Shown: one piece after another, positions 4,764-9,986 of the stretch | Numbering within the stretch: the stretch's first letter is position 1 | Layout: every line of letters starts with the position of its first letter | Origin: an uncultured Lachnospiraceae bacterium | GTDB lineage: Bacteria; Bacillota_A; Clostridia; Lachnospirales; Lachnospiraceae | NCBI GenBank assembly: GCA_902766415.1 | Contig: CACXDR010000039.1 | Coordinates: 1-9,986, forward strand | Direction of reading: 5' to 3' | Length of the DNA: 9,986 bases | Position numbers and translations under genes: made by a program | Notes under the pieces: generated by a model | Database searches by the model: none | What the model was told of the DNA's origin: nothing | What the model saw: only the letters and a program-made list of their open reading frames with translations

Positions 4764-6761
4764 ATGAAGAAAAACCTGATGCGCGCCGCCCTCTCACTGC
4801 TTGCCTCGGCGCTTCTTACCCTTTCCTTCCCGGCCTGCGAGGCGCAGGCCTCCTACGTCAACACGAACCTCAACACCTACGTGCACGACGCGACGGAAAT
4901 GCAGATCGGATACGCCGGGCAGGACATGCAGTTCCGGGTCCGCGTGGGCTACAACAACGTGAATGGCATGTACAACCCGAAGACGGACTACATCTCCGAC
5001 GTCATCGTCCGCCTTTCCAACGACCAGAACTACCTCCGGCAGGACGATGATCCCGGCAGCGGCGGGGAATCCACGAAGAACCCCTACGACAAGGAGGAGG
5101 AAGGCGATCTCTACGACGCGTGGAGAGACGGGCGGAAGGCCGGCATCGACCGCGTCTACGGCGGCAACCTGACCTACCCCATCGACAGCGGCCGCTATCC
5201 CTTCGAGATCAACGCCTCCACCTTCGCGGAGGAGACGCGCTTCGAGCGCCTTGAGGTCGGCCAGTACGAGGAGGTCGTGTTCCACGTCAAGGTGCGCGCG
5301 GACACGCCGGAGGGCTACTTCGGCATCCCGGTCTCCTTCTACTACAACGTCCCGCCGAACTTCTATCCGGAATACAAGACGCCCATGAAGGTGGAGTACA
5401 TCAACGTCTTCATCAAAAAAGCGGGCGATGTCAGCGCCCCCTCCACCCTGTCCTCCGACGGGGCCTTCGTGGTGGGCGAGGGACAGAGCACGCCCGCAGG
5501 GACTGCGCCGAACGTCATGGAGTACGGCGTGGCGTTCCGGAACCGGCAGCAGTACCCGCTCTACGAGGTAAACGTCCACATCGAGCCGAAGCTCGCGGAG
5601 GGCTACCAGCTGCAGCCGACGGCCAGGGCCAAGTCCTCCGCCGTAAGCGGCTATCCCTTCCACATCAACGACGGGAACTACGACCGGATCTTCAGCGCGG
5701 TGCAGCCGGACGAGACGGTGACGGCCGCCTATTCCATGGCGATCATGGCGAACGCCGCCAGCGGCTTCTACCCCTTAAGCTACGCGGTGAGCTACAAGCT
5801 GACGCCGGACGCGCCTCTCACCTACACGGAGCACTACATGAGCTACGTGCGGATCATGAACCCTTCCATGGAGGATGATTCCGACGACCTCGGGGAGTTC
5901 AACCAGAACGACCGCGAGAAGGCCCGCCTGATCGTGGACAGCTTCCGCACCGAGCCGGAAAAGGTCTTTGCCGGGAAGCCCTTCGAACTGATCCTGAACC
6001 TGAAGAACGCCTCCTCCACCATCAGCGCGAGCAACATCCTGGTGTCCTTCGAGTCGGAGAAGGCGGACAACTCCTCCGTCTTCACCGCGGAGGGCGGCGC
6101 GAACTCCCTGGTCATCAATTCCCTGAAGTCCGGGGACGTCAAGGAGCTCCGCATGCGCTTTGACGTGCGGCCGGGCGTGGACCCGCGGTCCTACGCCATC
6201 ACCCTCAATGAAAAGTACGACTCCCCGGATTTCAAGAACGCCGAGGAGAAGATCACGCTGGATATCCCCGTGAACCAGGTCGCAAGGCTCTCCGTCTCGA
6301 ACTTCGAGCTCCTGCCGGAAGCCATCACGGTCGGCGGCGAGAGCAACGTCATGTTCAACGTGAACAATACCGGAAAGGTGATGCTCTACAACGTGGAGGC
6401 CGTCTTCGAGGCAGATTCCGTCCGGAAGACCTCCGCCTATCTCGGGAACATCAAGCCGGGCGAGACCGGGAACGTGGACGTCATGCTGGCGGGCGTCGCC
6501 CCCACGGCGGACGACGGCACGATCCCCATCCACATCAATTACGAGGACGTGAACGGAAACGTCTTCACCGAGGAACAGAGCTGCATGCTCTACGTTTCCG
6601 ACGTGCCCGACATGGAGGACATTCCCGTGCCGGAGGAGCCTGCGCCTGCTGAAAAGCCTTTCGGCAGGGTACTGCCCCTTCTCGGGCTTGCCGCCGCGGC
6701 GGCGGCCGGCGTGATCGTATGGCGTAAACGGAAAAAGAAAGATCCGGAGGAAAACGCATGA
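4764..6761 (+). CDS. Secreted, membrane-anchored protein with Ig-like CARDB/COG1361-type modules
   Basis: The 665-aa protein has an N-terminal signal peptide (MKKNLMRAAL onward, likely cleaved after AQA at 27-29), a long extracellular part and a C-terminal anchor. The anchor consists of a Pro/Glu-rich linker (about 618-632), one hydrophobic helix (about 635-653, Ala-rich) and the cytoplasmic tail WRKRKKKDPEENA. At least three stretches look like beta-sandwich modules: about 41-218, 245-365 and 385-503, plus a fourth at 506-613. The last two carry the pattern of CARDB/NEW3-like folds, with phrases such as GKPFELILNLKNAS, LKSGDVKELRMRFDV, VGGESNVMFNVNNTGKVMLYNV and IKPGETGNVDVML. It has no MacA-like coiled coil or lipoyl hairpin. 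It lies between the ATPase and permease genes and its stop overlaps the permease start (ATGA). It is probably the transporter's extracellular partner or substrate receptor; exact function unknown. AAAGGAA (4747-4753) is the likely ribosome binding site. Confidence 0.75.
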   Translation: MKKNLMRAALSLLASALLTLSFPACEAQASYVNTNLNTYVHDATEMQIGYAGQDMQFRVRVGYNNVNGMYNPKTDYISDVIVRLSNDQNYLRQDDDPGSGGESTKNPYDKEEEGDLYDAWRDGRKAGIDRVYGGNLTYPIDSGRYPFEINASTFAEETRFERLEVGQYEEVVFHVKVRADTPEGYFGIPVSFYYNVPPNFYPEYKTPMKVEYINVFIKKAGDVSAPSTLSSDGAFVVGEGQSTPAGTAPNVMEYGVAFRNRQQYPLYEVNVHIEPKLAEGYQLQPTARAKSSAVSGYPFHINDGNYDRIFSAVQPDETVTAAYSMAIMANAASGFYPLSYAVSYKLTPDAPLTYTEHYMSYVRIMNPSMEDDSDDLGEFNQNDREKARLIVDSFRTEPEKVFAGKPFELILNLKNASSTISASNILVSFESEKADNSSVFTAEGGANSLVINSLKSGDVKELRMRFDVRPGVDPRSYAITLNEKYDSPDFKNAEEKITLDIPVNQVARLSVSNFELLPEAITVGGESNVMFNVNNTGKVMLYNVEAVFEADSVRKTSAYLGNIKPGETGNVDVMLAGVAPTADDGTIPIHINYEDVNGNVFTEEQSCMLYVSDVPDMEDIPVPEEPAPAEKPFGRVLPLLGLAAAAAAGVIVWRKRKKKDPEENA

Positions 6762-8092
6762 CCTTCCGGGATCTCATAAACCAGGCCATACGGAATCTTT
6801 TCAGAAGAAGGACCCGTACCTTCCTGACCGTGCTCGGCGTCGTGATCGGCACGGCTTCCATCATCGTGATGATGAGCCTGGGCCTCGGGATGAACCGCGG
6901 CATGGTGGAAATGTATGAGGGCTACGGCTCCCTTACCACCGTCGAGGTATACTCCTACGCGTCCGACGGAAACACCATGGAGCTCACGGACCAGGCAGTC
7001 GCAGGCTTAAGGCGGATGGACCACGTGACAGGGGTCTCTCCCGTCCTCAGCGTGTCGGCGGAAGCAAAGTGCGGCAGCGCGCAGGCATCGCTCACCATCT
7101 TCGGCGTGACCCGGGAATATCTTGAGCAGATCCCGCTCGGGGCCGGCAGGCTCCCGGACCCGGCTTCTCCTCTTCCGGAGCTCATCTACGGAAATATGGC
7201 GTCCAGGAACTTTTACGAGGCGAAGCATTCCTCCCGCGGCGTCTCCGATTACAAGGAGGTCGAGGTGGATCCCATGAAGGACACCGTGTTCTTCCTTCTG
7301 CCGCAGCCGCAGAGCTTTTCCTCCGGGAAGGCTTCCGTACAGGAGGAAAAGCCCCCGAAGAAATATCTGATCCCCGCGGCGGGGGTCGTTGCCGGCGGGC
7401 CCGATGATTACAGCGACTATTCCTTCAACGTGTACTGCGACATCGAGAATCTGAAGCCCTTCCTGAAGGGCATCTACAAGAAGGCGCTCGTGCCCTCGCC
7501 CCGCACCAACAAGAAGGGAAAGCCCGTGAACTACTACGTCTACGACCGGGCCTACGTGTTCGTGGACAAGACGGACAATGTGACTGACGTCCAGAATGCG
7601 ATCATCGCCATGGGCTACCAGGCGACCTCCAACATGCAGTGGCTCGAGCAGTCCCAGAAGACCACCCGCATGGTCGAGGCAGTGCTCGGCGCCATCGGCG
7701 CGGTGTCGCTCCTGGTCGCGGCCATCGGCATCGTCAACACCATGATGATGTCCATCTACGAAAGGACCAGGGAGATCGGCGTCATGAAGGTCTTAGGGTG
7801 CGACATGAACGACATCCGGAACCTCTTCCTCATGGAGTCCGGCACCATCGGCTTCATCGGCGGCCTGGCAGGGATCATCATCAGCCTGCTGATCTCCGTC
7901 GTCATCAACCGCGTCACGGCAAGATCGGACTTTCTCATGCTGGGCTCGTCCGCCGGCATTTCCTATATTCCCATCTGGCTGATCGGCTTTTCGCAGGTCT
8001 TCGCCATCGGGATCGGCACCATCGCCGGCTACCTGCCGGCAAAACGCGCCATGCAGCTGAGCCCGCTCGCCGCGCTCAGGAATGATGGCTGA
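6758..8092 (+). CDS. MacB/YtrF-type FtsX-family ABC permease
   Basis: The 444-aa membrane protein shows the MacB topology: an amphipathic N-terminus (FRDLINQAIRNLFRRRTRTF), a first membrane helix (about 22-44), an extracellular MacB-PCD-like domain (about 46-300), and three C-terminal helices (about 307-332, 360-383, 401-426) forming the FtsX domain. Hallmarks are YERTREIGVMKVLGCDMNDI (334-353) after the second helix and the C-terminal PAKRAMQLSPLAALR. Such permeases work as dimers with a MacB-type ATPase to move substrates or transmit force across the membrane. The ATG overlaps the previous stop (ATGA at 6758-6761), with GGAGG (6746-6750) 7 nt upstream, so translation is probably coupled. 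The periplasmic-type domain has a Lys/Pro-rich loop (about 190-202 and 247-257) that I cannot assign. Confidence 0.9.
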   Translation: MTFRDLINQAIRNLFRRRTRTFLTVLGVVIGTASIIVMMSLGLGMNRGMVEMYEGYGSLTTVEVYSYASDGNTMELTDQAVAGLRRMDHVTGVSPVLSVSAEAKCGSAQASLTIFGVTREYLEQIPLGAGRLPDPASPLPELIYGNMASRNFYEAKHSSRGVSDYKEVEVDPMKDTVFFLLPQPQSFSSGKASVQEEKPPKKYLIPAAGVVAGGPDDYSDYSFNVYCDIENLKPFLKGIYKKALVPSPRTNKKGKPVNYYVYDRAYVFVDKTDNVTDVQNAIIAMGYQATSNMQWLEQSQKTTRMVEAVLGAIGAVSLLVAAIGIVNTMMMSIYERTREIGVMKVLGCDMNDIRNLFLMESGTIGFIGGLAGIIISLLISVVINRVTARSDFLMLGSSAGISYIPIWLIGFSQVFAIGIGTIAGYLPAKRAMQLSPLAALRNDG

Positions 8093-8106
8093 AAGGAGGC
8101 TTCGGC

Positions 8107-8547
8107 ATGATACTGCTTGACCCCAGGGACCGGCGTCCCATTTACGAACAGATCGTTGAAAAGCTGTCGGAGCTGATCGCGCTCGGCGCGCTTCCCGAAT
8201 ACCAGCCGCTGCCCTCCGTGCGCGCGCTGGCGGCAGAGCTTTCCATAAACCCCAACACAGTCCAGCGCGCCTACGTGGAGCTTGAGCGCCGCGGCTTTAT
8301 CTATTCCGTCAAGGGAAAGGGAAGCTTCGCCGCGGACCCCGGGCATGTGCGCGCGGCGCGCCTTGAAGGCGTCACCGCCGAGCTCGACGCCGCGTTAAGA
8401 AAAGCGGCCGCCTGCGGCATGGACGAAGCAGGGATCACGGAGCGCGTGCGCGCCCTGTTCTCCCGCGCCTCCGCCGCGGCGGACGAGGAACTGATCCAAG
8501 GAGGAACGAACCATGATCAAGACAACGGATCTGACCAAGCGCTTTGA
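8107..8547 (+). CDS. YtrA-subfamily GntR transcriptional regulator
   Basis: The 146-aa protein opens with DPRDRRPIYEQIVEKLSELIALGALP, typical of GntR winged-helix regulators. The recognition helix and wing follow: LPSVRALAAELSINPNTVQR (35-54), then AYVELERRGFIYSVKGKGSFA (55-75). Only about 70 residues remain, too few for a FadR- or HutC-type ligand domain, which places it in the short YtrA subfamily linked to ABC transporters. Its likely role is to repress this operon through the dyad at 3959-3981. AAAGGAGG (8092-8099) lies 7 nt before the ATG and overlaps the permease stop. The last 35 nt overlap the next gene in another frame, so the polar C-terminal tail (NHDQDNGSDQAL) is constrained by that overlap. 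Confidence 0.9.
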   Translation: MILLDPRDRRPIYEQIVEKLSELIALGALPEYQPLPSVRALAAELSINPNTVQRAYVELERRGFIYSVKGKGSFAADPGHVRAARLEGVTAELDAALRKAAACGMDEAGITERVRALFSRASAAADEELIQGGTNHDQDNGSDQAL

Positions 8548-9412
8548 CAGCATCACCGCCGTCGACCATGTCAGCGCGGTGATCCGCGAGGGACAGGTCT
8601 TCGGCCTCATCGGCACGAACGGTGCCGGGAAAAGCACATTTCTGAAGCTTCTCACCGGGATCCTGAAGCCTGACGAAGGAACAGTGATGGTCGACGGCGA
8701 GGAGATCTACGAGAACCACGCAAAAAAGGCGGACTTCTTCTATATTTCCGACGACCAGCATTTTTTCCCGAACTCCACCCCGAAGGACATGCTCTGCTTT
8801 TACCGGATCCTTTACCCGGATTTCGACGCGGACCGGTTCAGCCGTCTCCTTGCCGGCTTCGGCCTGGATCCCTTAAGGAAGATCAACACCTTTTCCAAGG
8901 GCATGAAAAAGCAGCTTTCCGTCCTTCTCGGGCTGTCCGCAGGGACAAAATACCTCTTCTGCGACGAGACCTTCGACGGCCTTGACCCGGTCATGCGCCA
9001 GACGGTGAAAAGCCTCTTCGCGGAGGACATGGCCTCCCGCGGCCTTACCCCGGTGATCGCCTCCCACAATCTCCGGGAGCTCGAGGACATGTGCGACCAC
9101 GTGGGTCTTCTGCACCGCGGCGGCATCCTCCTTTCCAGGGACCTTGACGACATGAAGCTGGACATCCACAAGCTCCAGTGCATCCTGAAGCCGGGGACGG
9201 ACGAGAAGGACCTCGCAGGGCTTGACATCCTCCGCTCGTCCCGGACCGGCAGCGTCCTGACCCTCACTGTGCGGGGGCGCGAGGACCGCATCCTTTCCGC
9301 AATGCGCCAGTACGATCCGGTCTTCATGGAGATCGTGCCCCTCTCCCTTGAGGAGATCTTTATCAGTGAAACGGAGGTGAACGGCTATGACATCAAAGAG
9401 CTCGTTCTTTGA
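8513..9412 (+). CDS. YtrB-type ABC transporter ATP-binding protein
   Basis: The 299-aa ATPase carries Walker A GTNGAGKST (34-42), a Q-loop region with Q82 in ISDDQHFFPN, a relaxed signature SKGMKKQ (128-134, in place of LSGGQ), Walker B YLFCDETFDGLDP with D151/E152, and switch His185 in ASHNLRELE. Signature and Walker B variants of this kind are usual in YtrB-like ATPases paired with ABC-2 permeases, so it is probably active. A C-terminal extension of about 90 residues (about 210-299) ends in SLEEIFIS, typical of drug or polypeptide exporter ATPases. AAGGAGG (8498-8504) lies 8 nt before the ATG, inside the end of the regulator gene. The 3' end overlaps the next permease by 26 nt. Confidence 0.9.
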   Translation: MIKTTDLTKRFDSITAVDHVSAVIREGQVFGLIGTNGAGKSTFLKLLTGILKPDEGTVMVDGEEIYENHAKKADFFYISDDQHFFPNSTPKDMLCFYRILYPDFDADRFSRLLAGFGLDPLRKINTFSKGMKKQLSVLLGLSAGTKYLFCDETFDGLDPVMRQTVKSLFAEDMASRGLTPVIASHNLRELEDMCDHVGLLHRGGILLSRDLDDMKLDIHKLQCILKPGTDEKDLAGLDILRSSRTGSVLTLTVRGREDRILSAMRQYDPVFMEIVPLSLEEIFISETEVNGYDIKELVL

Positions 9413-9986
9413 CCTTCTGCGGGAGAACTTCAAACGGCGGTACTGGTCCGCGGCCCTCTCTCTCCTGCTTTTCTTCTTTATCTATCCGGTGACCGCGATG
9501 CTCTCCTCCGCGGCGGTCCTTTCCGAGGACGAGATCCGTACCCTGGAGGCCCGCGTCGGCAGGGAGGCAGCGCTGCACATGCTCCGCTCCCGGCTCCTCA
9601 CGGACTGGCAGGCCCTGGTCTCCGCGGACAATACCGTGATCCTGTTCTTCATGCTTCTTCTCGCGGCAGCCCTGGTCTTCTCCGGCTTTCATTATCTTCA
9701 CTCGAAGCAGCAGACGGACTTCTGGCACAGCCTCCCTGTGAGCCGCACGCGGATGTTCCTCGCCGTGAACCTGAACAGCCTCCTGATCGCCGCGGTTCCC
9801 ATGCTTCTTATGAACGTCATCGGCGCGGTCATCATCCAGGTCAGCACCGGCAGCGCGTCCTGCGTCCCGTACGCCCTGTACCAGAGCATGCTCATCCTGT
9901 TCTTCTTCCTCCTCTTCTGCATGACGGCGCTCCTTGCGCTGCTTCTCACGGGGAGCCTAATCGTGGGACTGCTCGGCTTCTGCGTA
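9387..9986 (+). CDS. ABC-2-type permease (YtrC/YtrD-like), N-terminal part
   Basis: Open from the ATG at 9387 to the window edge (200 codons, no stop). GGAGG (9373-9377) is 9 nt upstream and inside the preceding ATPase gene, in a different frame. Predicted membrane helices lie at about residues 21-43, 83-104, 124-151 and 164-190, with another starting near 188. The block LHSKQQTDFWHSLPVSRTRM (104-123), after the second helix, is the cytosolic loop motif (YL.SKK..DFYHSLP.SR) of Bacillota permeases encoded next to YtrB-type ATPases. It should form the membrane channel for the ATPase at 8513-9412. The C-terminal part, and any second permease, lie beyond the right edge. Confidence 0.85.
   Translation, partial: MTSKSSFFDLLRENFKRRYWSAALSLLLFFFIYPVTAMLSSAAVLSEDEIRTLEARVGREAALHMLRSRLLTDWQALVSADNTVILFFMLLLAAALVFSGFHYLHSKQQTDFWHSLPVSRTRMFLAVNLNSLLIAAVPMLLMNVIGAVIIQVSTGSASCVPYALYQSMLILFFFLLFCMTALLALLLTGSLIVGLLGFCV

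Noticed and set aside
4764..4850. Lipoprotein signal with lipidated Cys25 in the Ig-like protein
   Set aside because: The residues before the Cys (FPAC) fit the lipobox poorly, while AQA at 27-29 is a good signal peptidase I site and the protein has its own C-terminal anchor.
4794..6533. Antisense open frames (289 and 252 codons) opposite the Ig-like protein gene
   Set aside because: They have the same mirror-frame composition, rich in Val/Asp/His/Arg, with no signal or domain. They reflect codon bias of the real gene.
8890..8990. Loss of function in the second ATPase because of the SKGMKKQ signature and DETFDG Walker B
   Set aside because: Relaxed signatures of this type are common in YtrB-like ATPases, and the catalytic Lys, Asp, Glu and His residues are present.

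Overview
The window reads as chromosomal DNA from a GC-rich member of the Clostridia (Bacillota), possibly Lachnospiraceae-like. The grounds are the strong AGGAGG-type ribosome binding sites, AT-rich intergenic DNA with sigma-A-like promoters against GC-rich coding sequence, a lipoprotein with an Ala/Thr/Glu-rich linker of the kind common in that group, and Ytr-type transporter genes. The taxonomic call is an inference from style, not from a marker gene.

Part one (1-3895) looks like a sugar-acid uptake and catabolism locus built around a divergent control region. On the minus strand, running off the left edge, is the start of a TRAP-transporter solute-binding lipoprotein (1-480). On the plus strand are two dehydratases in tandem: an enolase-superfamily enzyme of the D-mannonate/D-gluconate dehydratase subgroup (746-2011) and an IlvD/Edd-family Fe-S dehydratase (2053-3813), closed by a textbook intrinsic terminator (3853-3893). 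The 265-bp gap between the divergent genes holds two back-to-back promoters. A perfect 10+10 bp palindrome (622-642) lies about equally far from both predicted start sites, so one regulator probably controls import and catabolism together.

Part two (3897 to the right edge) is one tightly packed operon of six genes: a MacB/YtrE-type ATPase, a large signal-peptide-bearing, C-terminally anchored extracellular protein with immunoglobulin-like CARDB/COG1361-type modules, a MacB/YtrF-type FtsX permease, a YtrA-type GntR repressor, a YtrB-type ATPase, and an ABC-2 permease cut by the right edge. The gene content matches the Bacillus subtilis ytrABCDEF cell-envelope-stress operon. The order is rearranged, with the MacB-like half first and the regulator in the middle, and an extracellular protein is inserted between the ATPase and its permease. 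The only promoter found (3918-3946) is followed at once by an imperfect dyad, AGTGTA-N13-TACA (3959-3981), which fits the operator described for YtrA. This suggests that the internal GntR gene autoregulates both transporters. Most junctions downstream of the first two genes overlap or nearly do (ATGA, 14 nt, 35 nt overlap, 26 nt overlap), suggesting translational coupling.

No RNA genes, insertion sequences, phage genes or CRISPR arrays were seen. Most interesting for follow-up are the Ytr-like operon with its extra extracellular component, the symmetric divergent operator, and the pairing of two unrelated dehydratase families, one of which lacks the usual first Fe-S cysteine.
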